From the NCBI RefSeq assembly GCF_002844375.1, contig NZ_CP024200.1, forward strand, positions 233,501 to 297,500: a stretch of DNA of 64,000 nucleotides, in the 5' to 3' direction. Of this stretch, positions 1 to 9,064 are shown piece after piece (position 1 is the stretch's first letter; each line of letters starts with the position of its first letter). Both the position numbers and the translations under genes were made by a program. The notes under the pieces were generated by a model. It was not told the DNA's origin. It saw only the letters and a program-made list of their open reading frames with translations, and searched no databases. The stretch comes from Thalassospira marina. Lineage in GTDB: Bacteria > Pseudomonadota > Alphaproteobacteria > Rhodospirillales > Thalassospiraceae.

Positions 1-1
1 C

Positions 2-334
2 GCGACTGGCAAAACCCTTTATGTCGGCGGGCAGATTGGCTGGAACGAAAAACAGGTTTTTGAAGCCAGCGATTTTGTCGGCCAGATGGAACAGGCCCTG
101 CGTAATATTATGGCGGTGGTGAATGAAGCTGGCGGGCAGGCCGAACATATTTGTCGGCTGACATGGTACGTGACCGAAAAGCAGGAATATATGAACCACC
201 AGCGCGAAGTTGGTGAAGCCTACCGCCGCGTTCTGGGCCGCCATTTCCCTGCCATGACAATGGTGGTGGTGCGCGCACTGGTAGAGGATGAGGCCCTGGT
301 CGAGATTGAAGCGACCGCTGTTATCCCGGAATAA
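2..334 (+). CDS. RidA/YjgF/YER057c-family protein, 5' end missing
   Basis: The reading frame is open from the window edge to the TAA at 332-334, giving 110 codons; the true start lies upstream. The N-terminal part seen (LYVGGQIGWN) and the C-terminal ALVEIEATAV strand match the RidA/YjgF fold, whose members are trimeric and hydrolyse reactive enamine/imine intermediates or act in specialised catabolic pathways. The family is normally 115-155 residues, so little is missing. Which RidA subclass it belongs to cannot be decided here. Downstream is a convergent SDR gene, so it belongs to an operon lying to the left. Confidence 0.85.
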   Translation, partial: ATGKTLYVGGQIGWNEKQVFEASDFVGQMEQALRNIMAVVNEAGGQAEHICRLTWYVTEKQEYMNHQREVGEAYRRVLGRHFPAMTMVVVRALVEDEALVEIEATAVIPE

Positions 335-405
335 GCAATCCCCGGGGCGATTGACCCCGGGAAACGATTTTGTCGGGATCGATCTGTGGCTGACCCCAAA
401 CGGCG

Positions 406-1245
406 TTAATTGCCAGTGTCGTAATCGGCGGCAAAGGCCAGGTCGCGTTGGGCTTCCAGCAGGGCAATGCGGTCTTTCAGGGCGCTATGCACCAGTTGAT
501 AGGCCTGGCTGCCCAGGGTCAACCGCCTGGGCGCGGGTGACTGATCAAGGCTTGTGATCATCGCGGCTGCGACCTTGGCCGGGTCCAATACCGGGTGATA
601 ATCGCCCGCCGCGCGCGCCTTGCGCCAATTACCAACCGGCGTGTCGTCGTAAACGGGCAGCGGCGTGGCATGGACCATGCTGCCATGGGCAAAATTGGTA
701 TTGGCACCAGCGGGTTGCACCATGGTTATGTCAATATCGAAGGGGGCCAGTTCCGGGATCAGGGATTCAAGGAAGCCTTCGATACCCCATTTTGTCGTGT
801 GATAAAGCGACAGGGCATGCAGGCCAATTTGCCCACCCATTGACGATACCTGCAAAATCCGCCCGCCTCCCTGCTGGCGTAAATGGGGGATCGCGGCACG
901 AATAACGTTGATGGAGCCAATCAGGTTGGTATCGATCTGGTGGCGGATTTGCGCGTTGGTAAGTTCTTCTGCCGCACCAAAAAGGGCATAACCGGCATTA
1001 TTGACGACAACGTCGACCTTCCCCATGGCGCGAAAGGCACGATCAACAACCTGTTTGATGGCATCGTCATTTGTCACATCAAGCTGGTCGATCCATAGCT
1101 GGTCGCCATAATGCGCCTTTAAATCATCCAGGGCATTTTCCCGGCGCAGGGTGGCGACAACACGGTCACCACGTGCCAGCAACTGTTCACATAACAACCG
1201 GCCAAAGCCGCTTGATGTGCCGGTAATAAACCAGGTTTTCTGCAT
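406..1245 (-). CDS. SDR-family NAD(P)-dependent oxidoreductase
   Basis: 279 residues, classical short-chain dehydrogenase. The cofactor motif TGTSSGFG sits at residues 8-15, NNAG at 82-85, the catalytic serine at about 134-135 and the YxxxK pair at Y148/K152. The C-terminal half (about 185-279) is longer than in minimal SDRs and resembles the subgroup annotated as 'oxidoreductase, SDR family' beside LysR regulators. The substrate is unknown. The gene lies 72 bp from the convergent RidA gene and is followed upstream by a LysR gene on the same strand, which may control it. The ATG start is followed directly by the nucleotide-binding strand, so the start is secure. Confidence 0.9.
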   Translation of the reverse strand: MQKTWFITGTSSGFGRLLCEQLLARGDRVVATLRRENALDDLKAHYGDQLWIDQLDVTNDDAIKQVVDRAFRAMGKVDVVVNNAGYALFGAAEELTNAQIRHQIDTNLIGSINVIRAAIPHLRQQGGGRILQVSSMGGQIGLHALSLYHTTKWGIEGFLESLIPELAPFDIDITMVQPAGANTNFAHGSMVHATPLPVYDDTPVGNWRKARAAGDYHPVLDPAKVAAAMITSLDQSPAPRRLTLGSQAYQLVHSALKDRIALLEAQRDLAFAADYDTGN

Positions 1246-1436
1246 GTCATTTCCTTTGCAAATTTAAGCATTTACCAATCGCCCTTGGGGCGCACTGGTA
1301 CGCGCTGTCAGCTTTGCAAAGAAATAACGCTAGGGCTTTGTGACGTTAAGCTGCGTAAAATGACATGCCTTATGAAGTTCCGCTGCATAATGGAACGGGA
1401 CCAATTGCCCTGACCGCATTGGTAAAGATATGGTGG

Positions 1437-2363
1437 TTATTCGTGAAATCGGCCCGTGAAGGCCGGGCTGTTGCAATATTTAACGGCGATATCGATAAAG
1501 GCGCGCAGTTTGGGTTGGCTTTGGCTGCGTTCTGGAAAATACAGATAAAGGCCGGGTTCCGGGGTGATGAATTTGCCCAGCACGGGTTCAAGTTGCCCCT
1601 GCAAAACCGCATCATGTGTTTCCGCGTGCGACATATAGGCAAGGCCAAGGCCACGCTTTGCCAGGGCCAGCATTGACCGCCTGTCATTGACTGTCATGGC
1701 ACCGGGAATGGCGACGGTGAAATCGCGTTTGTCGCGGGTGAATTGCCAATGATGGAGCATACCCGATTTGACAAAGCGGTAATGAATGGCGAGATGATCC
1801 AGCAGGTCTTCGGGCTTTTGGGGTTTGGAACGGTCCTGAAAATAGGCCGGACTGCCATATACCGCCCAGGATAATTCGGGCGAAAGTTTTATCGCGATCA
1901 TGTCTTTTTCAATGGCGGCACCCAATCGGATACCGGCATCAAAATTGTCTGCAATAATGTCTACAATGCCTTCGCTAACTGATAGCTCTAGCTTCACATC
2001 CGGGCAGGCTTTGGTGAAGGTGGGCAATATTGGTTCGATCAGCATGTCCATCACCAGCGGGGTAAAGGTCAGGCGCAATGTGCCGGTGGGGCGGGTGCTG
2101 AAATCATGCAGGCAGGCAAAGGCATTTTGCACTTCCTCGGCTGATTGGCGTAACGCTTGGTAAAGGTGTTCGCCTGCCTCGGTCAGGGATACGCGCCGGG
2201 TGGTACGTTGAAACAAAAGTACCCCATGCCGCTGTTCCAGATTGCGGATTGCCTGGCTGATTGCGGTTGGAGTTACCCCTAAAATGGCGGAGGCATGGGT
2301 GAAGCTCAAATGCTCTGCCACCGCAAGAAAGGGTTGCACATTTTCAAACAGATTTCGGTCCAT
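1437..2363 (-). CDS. LysR-family transcriptional regulator
   Basis: 308 residues from the ATG at 2363. The winged helix-turn-helix covers roughly residues 1-60 (FLAVAEHLSFTHASAILGV, then the recognition helix TPTAISQAIRNLEQ), followed by a periplasmic-binding-like effector domain (about 90-295). An in-frame TTG at 2408 would add 15 residues unlike any LysR N-terminus. The ATG at 2363 has a GGTGATGG element just upstream and begins exactly where the family begins. It is transcribed in the same direction as the SDR gene at 406-1245 with about 190 bp between them, so the SDR is the obvious candidate target. The inducer is unknown. Confidence 0.9.
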   Translation of the reverse strand: MDRNLFENVQPFLAVAEHLSFTHASAILGVTPTAISQAIRNLEQRHGVLLFQRTTRRVSLTEAGEHLYQALRQSAEEVQNAFACLHDFSTRPTGTLRLTFTPLVMDMLIEPILPTFTKACPDVKLELSVSEGIVDIIADNFDAGIRLGAAIEKDMIAIKLSPELSWAVYGSPAYFQDRSKPQKPEDLLDHLAIHYRFVKSGMLHHWQFTRDKRDFTVAIPGAMTVNDRRSMLALAKRGLGLAYMSHAETHDAVLQGQLEPVLGKFITPEPGLYLYFPERSQSQPKLRAFIDIAVKYCNSPAFTGRFHE

Positions 2364-3340
2364 CCCATCACCCGGTTTATGAATTTTTGCTTCGTAATTG
2401 TATGCCAATTATAGAGCAAGGATACACGGTCGTAAGGTTTTTGTTTCGATCTGGCCCGTTGCGAAAGACGCCGCAGCATTCGGGTTTGCCTTGATGTTGC
2501 CGCATTTCGAGTCAGTCGTAGTTTTCAATTAAATATAAATAAGTATTTCTAAATGAAAATTTTGGATTGCGTTAGGTCAAAAATTTCCGATCAGAATACA
2601 TAAAAAATATCTATATTGAAAATTTATACCAGTCGCCGGGATGCTGGCCAAGACTGACTGCATATGTGGGTGCAGGGTTTGTGTATCGTGTCGATTCCGT
2701 AATGATATATGCCCGCGTTTAAATCCTGCTATTCGATGATTCCTGTGATGCCAACGTAAGCGCGGGTTAGCGCATTGGATGTGGATATTCCGGTTTGGCA
2801 ATCATCGGCAAGGTGATGCAAAGTTGCGTTTGCGCCAAAAATGGGGGGGCGTGTTGCATCATTTGCGTTGGTGCAGTGAGAGGAATTGTCCTTTGTCCTA
2901 TTGCGGATTTTAATTCACCGCGAGTGTTCCCGGAAATCTGCGTCGCCAGAATTTTGGATGTGAAGCGATGAGGTTCGGACATAAATAGTCAGGTGCTGCG
3001 ATCGGCAAATTGGTGGTGAGGACGTAATTTTCATGCCGGTCACAAGAGCCTTTTCGAGGGGGGAGAGTGTACCCAAATTGCCGTGGGTGCGGCATGACCA
3101 GTAGCACCGTATGCTTTGAGAAAATTGTTAACAATCTTTCTGTTTATTCCTAGCGTAATCGGTGTTTTCGCCTTTCAGGACTGTGTAGTGTACCGGGCAG
3201 GGGCGTGTATTTCCGGCTTGCGTGGCAGGCAATATATCCGTGATATTCTTTCACATATGCCGTCACGTCAGCGCTATTCTGCCTGATGGTCTGGCATGGT
3301 ATGATGGCCGAGTTTCATTGTAACTGACGAGGCGACCCAG
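2364..3340. other. Long intergenic region, no gene recognised
   Basis: About 980 bp between two divergently oriented LysR genes. It is AT-richer than the flanks, and the short minus-strand frames inside it (2577-3134) give low-complexity translations with no family resemblance. I see no tRNA, IS end or strong terminator. It must hold the promoters of both LysR genes. The stretch at 2520-2620 is particularly AT-rich. Confidence 0.5.
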
Positions 3341-4246
3341 TTGGAAATCAAGTGGCTTGAAGATTTTGTTTCGCTGGCACGAACGCGCAATTTTTCGCGG
3401 TCATCGAAAGATCGAAATGTCACACAGCCTGCGTTCAGCCGACGTATTCGCGCGCTTGAAACCTGGCTTGGAACCGACCTGATCGACCGGCGCACCTATC
3501 CGATCACCCTGACAGAAGAAGGCCGCCTGTTTCGCGATACCGCTGAAACAGTCCTGAACGATATTTACCGGGACCGTGCGCAGTTCCACCAATTGCAGCA
3601 TGCCGAACGACCCGATATTCGTATTGCCGCGGCCAGTACGCTAAGCATCAGTTTCATTCCGCCGTGGCTGAAAAATATTCGCGAGAAGATCGGCCCGTTT
3701 ACCAGCCATATCATGACGGAAAATTTCCACGACATGGTGCGCCATCTGGCCGATGGCGACATTGATTTCGTGTTGCAATATTGCAGCCGGGAAGCACCGG
3801 TTTTGTTTGATACCACGCAGTTCAAGGCCATGACCCTGTCGCGTGAACGCATGATCCTGGTTTCGCCTTTTGCCGCCGATGGCAAAACCGCCCTGCTAGA
3901 CCCGGAGAGGGACAGTGACATTCCCTTTATCGGTTATTCAAAAAGTGGATATTTCGCCGAAGTTGAATCGCTGATGTTTGCGCAAAATCCGAAATGCCGC
4001 AAAAAGTTCCGCAAAATCAGCGAAAGCCCGACATCGGAATTCGTCAAGCGCATGGCGCTTGAATTTGGTGCGCTGACCATTGTCCCGGAAAGCTGCGCCA
4101 AAGCTGAAATCCAGCGTGGCGAGCTTACCGAGATCAAATCGGAAACCTGGTCACATAATCTCGATATCCAGATTTACCGCAAGGCAGATACCAAACGGTC
4201 CATCACCCGTAAATTATGGGCCGTTCTGGAAAAAGACCTGAAATAG
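3341..4246 (+). CDS. LysR-family regulator, HypT/YjiE-like
   Basis: 301 residues beginning with TTG at 3341 (MEIKWLEDFVSLARTRNFSR). The N-terminal HTH contains RNVTQPAFSRRIRALE, which is the signature of the HypT/QseD (YjiE) subgroup of LysR regulators rather than of the CysB/OccR types; the rest is the usual substrate-binding domain. E. coli HypT is a hypochlorite-responsive regulator, but that role depends on particular methionines and should not be transferred. It ends 3 bp before the convergent isoaspartyl peptidase gene and lies near the peptide importer operon. A role in controlling peptide uptake is possible but not shown. Confidence 0.85.
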   Translation: MEIKWLEDFVSLARTRNFSRSSKDRNVTQPAFSRRIRALETWLGTDLIDRRTYPITLTEEGRLFRDTAETVLNDIYRDRAQFHQLQHAERPDIRIAAASTLSISFIPPWLKNIREKIGPFTSHIMTENFHDMVRHLADGDIDFVLQYCSREAPVLFDTTQFKAMTLSRERMILVSPFAADGKTALLDPERDSDIPFIGYSKSGYFAEVESLMFAQNPKCRKKFRKISESPTSEFVKRMALEFGALTIVPESCAKAEIQRGELTEIKSETWSHNLDIQIYRKADTKRSITRKLWAVLEKDLK

Positions 4247-4249
4247 GTT

Positions 4250-5185
4250 TTATTCATCGCCATAGATAAAGGCGTTAAGCGCCCCTTTTTCGGTAACAAA
4301 GCCGCGATACATGCCTTCACTATTCATCGGCATGGCAATATTGCCATCGCGGTCAATCGCGATCAGGCCACCGGACCCGTCATTTTTGCCAAGGTCTTCC
4401 ATCACCACATGGTTGGCCGCATCCTGCAGGGATTGCCCGGCAAACCGCATCCGTGCGGAAATTTCGTGGGCCGCGCAATAGCGGATAAAGACTTCGCCAT
4501 GTCCGGTTGCGGAAACAGCACAGCTTTCATTATCGGCAAAGGTGCCCGCACCAATAACCGGGGTATCGCCAATACGGCCCGGTGCCTTGCCCGTCATACC
4601 GCCGGTGGATGTGGCAGCGGCAAGGTTGCCGTTCATATCGCGGGCAACCGCACCAACCGTGCCATGGCGGCGGGCGGGATCGTCGCTTTCTTTGCCCTGT
4701 GCGCGCAGCTTCAGGGTTTCCTGCAAGGCCTGCCAGCGGCTGTCGGTATGGAAATAGGCGGCTTCTTCAAACGGGATACCGGCGGCACGCGCAATTTCCA
4801 ATGCGGCCTCGGCCGAGAAAAACACATGATCGGAATTTTCCATCACCGCGCGCGCAACACGAATGGGGTTTTTCGGGCCGAAAATACCGGCAATCGCGCC
4901 AACCTGGCGGGTGGCACCATCCATGATGGCGGCATCCATTTCCTGTTTGCCTGCCGATGTAAAAACTGCACCGCGCCCGGCATTGAAAAGCGGGTTGTCT
5001 TCAAGCGCGCAAACGGTTGCGACAACGGCATCAATTGCTGAACCCTGTTTTTCCAGAACGGCCTGACCGGCCCTAAGGGCGGTGTGAATACCATCGCGAT
5101 AGCCGGTTTCCTTTTCCGGTGTCATTTGTGAACGCAGGATCGTGCCGGCCCCACCATGCAGTGCGAGCGAAAAACGGTTGGTCAT
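4250..5185 (-). CDS. iaaA: Isoaspartyl peptidase / L-asparaginase, Ntn-hydrolase
   Basis: 311 residues from ATG 5185, which has AGGGAT upstream; the frame extends to 5263 but those extra residues precede the family's conserved ALHGGAG start. This is a plant-type (type III) asparaginase. It is a precursor that cuts itself before Thr176 in the HGTVGAVA motif to expose the catalytic N-terminal threonine, and it hydrolyses isoaspartyl dipeptides and asparagine. The second signature GGMTGKAPGRIGDTP follows. In E. coli the iaaA gene heads the gsiABCD glutathione/peptide importer operon; here it is divergent from a Gsi-like importer, which supports a role in using imported isoaspartyl or gamma-linked peptides in the cytoplasm. 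Confidence 0.93.
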   Translation of the reverse strand: MTNRFSLALHGGAGTILRSQMTPEKETGYRDGIHTALRAGQAVLEKQGSAIDAVVATVCALEDNPLFNAGRGAVFTSAGKQEMDAAIMDGATRQVGAIAGIFGPKNPIRVARAVMENSDHVFFSAEAALEIARAAGIPFEEAAYFHTDSRWQALQETLKLRAQGKESDDPARRHGTVGAVARDMNGNLAAATSTGGMTGKAPGRIGDTPVIGAGTFADNESCAVSATGHGEVFIRYCAAHEISARMRFAGQSLQDAANHVVMEDLGKNDGSGGLIAIDRDGNIAMPMNSEGMYRGFVTEKGALNAFIYGDE

Positions 5186-5538
5186 CTGATTAATCCCTGT
5201 GAGGTCCCGGAAAATCGGGGCTGAAATTTTGCCCACTATTGACCCCGCCTTTCGACAAGACAAGGGCGGCGTTTGGTGATTGGCGGTGCCTTATACGGCC
5301 TCGGCATAGTTCGGTATGGCGGCCTTCAAAGCCGCCAGCCTTTTTAAAATCCGCCAAACCGGAATGCCGCGATCATTGTGCACGTGCAGCAATGCTTTGT
5401 GCGGGTGCCGTCAAAACTATGCAAAATCGGCATATATCTTGCCAAAACAGCTTTAGAAGGACGGGTCTTAAAACAGTAACGTTTCTGTCAACACAAAGCC
5501 GGCACCGGGAATGCCGGCAGAAATTCAGGGAAATTTGA
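5186..5538. promoter_or_regulatory. Divergent promoter region with leader hairpins
   Basis: 353 bp between iaaA (minus) and the peptide importer ATPase (plus). It must carry promoters for both. It contains a terminator-like hairpin (5317-5347, listed separately) and a GCCGGC-N9-GCCGGC inverted repeat at 5498-5518, about 20 bp before the importer start. No clear sigma-70 boxes could be assigned by eye. Confidence 0.45.
5317..5347 (+). terminator. Terminator-like hairpin in the importer leader
   Basis: TGGCGGC (5317-5323) pairs with GCCGCCA (5331-5337) around a 7-nt loop, and is followed by CCTTTTTAAA. On the plus strand there is no gene whose 3' end it could serve, since the preceding plus-strand gene ends at 4246. 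It could act as a leader attenuator or end a short RNA. Confidence 0.4.
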
Positions 5539-7383
5539 ATGGCAGTACAGGCGAAATCCCCCCTTCTATCCGTGCGCGACCTGACGGTTGAATTTGGCAA
5601 TGATGCAGCCCCGGTTACGGCGGTCAAAAGCCTTAACCTGGATGTCTATAAGGGCGAAACGGTTGCGATTGTTGGTGAATCGGGTTCGGGAAAATCTGTT
5701 ACCGCGCTTTCGATGATGCGCCTGATCGAATTTGGCAAAGGGGCGATTTCCAAAGGTGAAATCAACCTGCGTCGCCGCAATGGCCAGCTTGAAGACATTT
5801 GCAAGCTTGATGATGACAAGGTTCGTAATCTGCGTGGCGATGAAATTGCCATGATCTTTCAGGAACCGATGACATCGTTAAACCCGGTTTTCACCATTGG
5901 TGAACAATTGATCGAACCGATCATCACGCATCAGAAAAAACGCCGGGCCGAGGCAACCGAAATTGCGCTGGAAATGCTCGAAAAAGTGCGCATTCCCGAT
6001 GCGCGCAATTTGCTGAAACGTTATCCGCATCATCTTTCAGGCGGAATGCGCCAGCGCGTGATGATCGCAATGGCCCTGTCCTGCCGCCCGCAATTGCTGT
6101 TGGCGGATGAGCCGACAACCGCCCTTGATGTGACCATCCAGGCCCAGATTTTGCGCCTGATCCGCGATCTTCAGGTTGAAAACAACATGTCGGTTCTGTT
6201 TATCACCCACGATATGGGGGTGGTGTCCGAAATTGCCGACCGCGTTATTGTGATGTATCGCGGTGAAAAGGTTGAAGAAGGCGATGTCAAATCGCTGTTT
6301 GAAAACCCGCAGCATCCCTATACCAAATCCCTGCTCCAAGCCGTACCACGCCTGGGTTCGATGAAGGGAATTGATCACCCTGCGCGTTTTGTGATTCCCG
6401 GTGAAAAAGTGGCAGCCGCCCTGGTGCGTGACCCGGAAGTTGGCACCTCGCAAATTGATTACAGCAAGCCACCCCTGCTTTCGGTTCGTGAACTGACCAC
6501 CCGCTTTGACATCAAGGAAGGCATTCTGGGCCGCACCACCAAGCGGGTCCATGCGGTCGAGGGGATTGATCTGGATATCTGGCCGGGCGAGACGCTGGGG
6601 CTGGTGGGGGAATCTGGCTGTGGCAAATCAACCACCGGCCGATCGATCCTGAAACTGGTGCAGTCACAATCATCGCGCCTGCATTTTGACGGGCAGGATA
6701 TGTCGGCCATGTCGCATAACGATCTGCAAAAGCTGCGCCGTCAAATCCAGTTTGTGTTTCAGGACCCCTATGCATCGCTTAATCCGCGTCTGACGGTTGG
6801 CTATTCAATTTGCGAGCCGATGCTGATCCATCGTCTTGAAACACCAAAAAATGCCATGGATCGCGCCGTTTGGCTGCTTGAACAGGTTGGTTTGTCGGCC
6901 GAGCATGCCAAACGTTACCCGCATGCCTTTTCGGGCGGGCAGCGCCAGCGCATTGCCATTGCACGCGCATTGGGCACCAACCCCAAAATGATCATCGCGG
7001 ACGAGGCCGTATCGGCCCTTGATGTGTCGGTTCAGGCGCAGGTCATCAATCTGATGATGGATTTGCAGCAGAAATTCGGTCTGGCCTGGCTGTTTATTTC
7101 CCATGACATGGCCGTGGTCGAACGGGTTAGCCACCGTATCGCGGTGATGTATCTGGGCCAGATCGTGGAAACGGGAACACGGCGCAACGTGTTTGAACAT
7201 CCCGGCCACGCCTATACCCGGCGGTTAATGGATGCCGCACCGGTGCCAGACCCGGCCTTTCGCATTGAAAACCGGCCCCTGATTACGGGCGAAGTGCCCA
7301 GTCCGGTCCGGTCTATTCACAATCCTCCTTCGCGGCTTGCCCTGCAGGAAATTTCCCAGGGGCATTTCGTCGCAGCGGAATAA
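5539..7383 (+). CDS. gsiA: Peptide ABC importer, tandem ATPase (GsiA-like)
   Basis: 614 residues with two complete nucleotide-binding domains. NBD1 has Walker A GESGSGKS at 46-53, signature LSGGMRQR and Walker B LLLADEPTT. NBD2 has Walker A GESGCGKS at 357-364, signature FSGGQRQR and Walker B MIIADEAVSALD. Each domain ends in the oligopeptide-transporter C-terminal extension (HPYTKSLL, HAYTRRLM). This fused DppD-DppF layout is that of GsiA/YliA. It energises the permeases encoded at 9065-10897. It is first of a five-gene plus-strand run that ends with a P1 peptidase. Confidence 0.93.
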   Translation: MAVQAKSPLLSVRDLTVEFGNDAAPVTAVKSLNLDVYKGETVAIVGESGSGKSVTALSMMRLIEFGKGAISKGEINLRRRNGQLEDICKLDDDKVRNLRGDEIAMIFQEPMTSLNPVFTIGEQLIEPIITHQKKRRAEATEIALEMLEKVRIPDARNLLKRYPHHLSGGMRQRVMIAMALSCRPQLLLADEPTTALDVTIQAQILRLIRDLQVENNMSVLFITHDMGVVSEIADRVIVMYRGEKVEEGDVKSLFENPQHPYTKSLLQAVPRLGSMKGIDHPARFVIPGEKVAAALVRDPEVGTSQIDYSKPPLLSVRELTTRFDIKEGILGRTTKRVHAVEGIDLDIWPGETLGLVGESGCGKSTTGRSILKLVQSQSSRLHFDGQDMSAMSHNDLQKLRRQIQFVFQDPYASLNPRLTVGYSICEPMLIHRLETPKNAMDRAVWLLEQVGLSAEHAKRYPHAFSGGQRQRIAIARALGTNPKMIIADEAVSALDVSVQAQVINLMMDLQQKFGLAWLFISHDMAVVERVSHRIAVMYLGQIVETGTRRNVFEHPGHAYTRRLMDAAPVPDPAFRIENRPLITGEVPSPVRSIHNPPSRLALQEISQGHFVAAE

Positions 7384-7450
7384 ACGTCCAGTCTTTCCAA
7401 CGCTTAACAACAATAAACAAACACCTAGATCAGAAAAGAGGCAACTAAAC

Positions 7451-8995
7451 ATGAAACATCTGAAAAACGCGATCCTTGGCGCAACCATGCTGGCCGGTGC
7501 CCTGGGCACGGTCCAGGCCGCCCAGGCAGCCGAACTTTCCATCGCGCTCAACCAGATTGTGCAGGGGCTGAACCCGCAGGATTCCAACTACAATGTCGAT
7601 TATTCGGTCGCGAATGGCATTTTTGAACGCCTGATCGCATTTGACGCCGACATGAAACTGGTACCGCAGCTTGCCACCAGTTGGGAAGGCAGCGAAGACG
7701 CCACCGTCTTTACCCTTAAGCTGCGCGAAGGTGTGAAATTCCAGGATGGCACCGATTTCAATGCTGCTGCCGTCAAATTCAACCTGGACCGTCTGGCAGA
7801 CCCCAGCCTGAACCTGAAAAAACACAGCCTGTTCAAACTGGTTGAATCGGTTGAAACCCCGGACGATTACACCGTTGTGATCAAGCTGAGCAAACCGTTC
7901 GGCGCCATGATCAACACGCTGGCCCACCCGTCGGTCGTGATGGAAAGCCCGGCTGCGATTGAAAAATACGGCAAGGATTTTGCCAAGCATCCGGTTGGTA
8001 CGGGTCCGTTCAAATTCCAGGAATGGGTACCGGGCGAAAAGCTGGTGGTTGTGAAGAACGACAATTACTGGGATTCCGAATGGCCGAAGCTTGATAAAGT
8101 TACCTTCTATCCGGTTGCGGAAAACGGCACGCGCGTTTCCATGCTGATGTCCGATGAAGTGCAGTTCGTGCCGATCCTGCCGGCAGAACTGATGAAACGT
8201 GTCAGTGAATCCGACAAATACGAAGTGCTGGAAAAGCCGGGCATTTCGGTGTGGGTCATGGCCATGAACATGATGCGCAAGGAATTCAAAGACATTCGCG
8301 TACGCGAAGCCTTTAACCTTGCGATCGACAAAAACGCCTTTACCCAGGTTGTTTATGGCGGCCACGCCATCGTGCCGGACTCACCGCTGGCACCGGCAAC
8401 GCAGTTCCATGCCACCCAGACCCCGGCCCTGACCACCGATGTTGCCAAGGCCAAGGAACTGATGGCGGATGCCGGTTATGCCGATGGCTTCTCGATCAAT
8501 CTTTGGGCGCGTAACAACTCGACCGAAGTGCGCATGCTGCAATTCATCAAACAGCAGCTTTCGCAGATCAATGTTAAGGTTGATATCGTTCCGCTTGAAG
8601 GGGCAACCCGTGCCGAAAAGCTGTTTGGTTCCAGCGTAACGCCGGAAACCGCCGAATTTGATTCGGTTATTGGCGGCTGGTCGCCCTCCACCGGTGATGC
8701 AGACTGGCACCTGCGCCCGGTTTATTCGACCGAAGGCTGGATCCCGAACATGTATAACGAGGCGTTCTATTCCAACCCGGATGTGGACAAAGCCATCAAT
8801 GATGCCCTTGAAACGGCTGATCCGGCAAAACGCGCTGCGGCATATGAAGTTGCCCAAAAGCAGATCTGGAAAGACAAACCGGTTGTGTGGCTGGCAGTGG
8901 ATAACGCCCTGGCAGGCCGTAAAAAAGGCCTGACCGGCGCCTTCCCGATGCCCGATGGCACTATGCAATATGCCCATGCTGCCTTCGAAAAATAA
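7451..8995 (+). CDS. gsiB: Periplasmic peptide-binding protein, SBP family 5
   Basis: 514 residues from ATG 7451 (preceded by AAAAGAGG); the longer frame from 7337 overlaps gsiA and lacks a signal peptide at its start. The signal peptide MKHLKN...VQAAQA is cleaved around residue 26. The mature part is a cluster C (family 5) solute-binding protein: YNVDYSVANGIFERL, the TFKL...VKFQDGTDF segment, and HPVGTGPFKFQEW. It delivers peptides (glutathione/dipeptide type) to the permeases. A strong hairpin follows 16 bp after the stop codon. Exact ligand specificity cannot be read from the sequence. Confidence 0.93.
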   Translation: MKHLKNAILGATMLAGALGTVQAAQAAELSIALNQIVQGLNPQDSNYNVDYSVANGIFERLIAFDADMKLVPQLATSWEGSEDATVFTLKLREGVKFQDGTDFNAAAVKFNLDRLADPSLNLKKHSLFKLVESVETPDDYTVVIKLSKPFGAMINTLAHPSVVMESPAAIEKYGKDFAKHPVGTGPFKFQEWVPGEKLVVVKNDNYWDSEWPKLDKVTFYPVAENGTRVSMLMSDEVQFVPILPAELMKRVSESDKYEVLEKPGISVWVMAMNMMRKEFKDIRVREAFNLAIDKNAFTQVVYGGHAIVPDSPLAPATQFHATQTPALTTDVAKAKELMADAGYADGFSINLWARNNSTEVRMLQFIKQQLSQINVKVDIVPLEGATRAEKLFGSSVTPETAEFDSVIGGWSPSTGDADWHLRPVYSTEGWIPNMYNEAFYSNPDVDKAINDALETADPAKRAAAYEVAQKQIWKDKPVVWLAVDNALAGRKKGLTGAFPMPDGTMQYAHAAFEK

Positions 8996-9011
8996 GCCCG
9001 CCTGAAACCTC

Positions 9012-9045
9012 CGGCCCGGTAATGTGGCAACATGTTACCGGGCCG
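9012..9045 (+). other. Intercistronic hairpin after the binding-protein gene
   Basis: CGGCCCGGTAA (9012-9022) pairs perfectly with TTACCGGGCCG (9035-9045). The stem extends inward through two GU and two Watson-Crick pairs to a GCAA tetraloop of the GNRA class (9027-9030). There is no downstream T-run and the permease gene starts 20 bp later. It looks like an mRNA-stabilising or processing structure that raises binding-protein over permease levels, rather than a full terminator. Confidence 0.75.
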
Positions 9046-9064
9046 CTGACACCAAGAGCACCAG

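Noticed and set aside
2577..3134. Three overlapping short minus-strand open frames in the first long spacer
   Set aside because: Translations are rich in His, Pro and Arg with no family resemblance and no convincing ribosome sites; the DNA looks non-coding.
7445..8365. 306-codon antisense open frame opposite the peptide-binding protein gene
   Set aside because: It is the shadow of a strongly biased GC-rich gene on the other strand; the real protein has a signal peptide and family motifs.
9012..9045. Hairpin after the peptide-binding protein gene read as an operon terminator
   Set aside because: It has no T-run and the permease genes follow within 20 bp with no new promoter visible, so stabilisation or partial attenuation is more likely.
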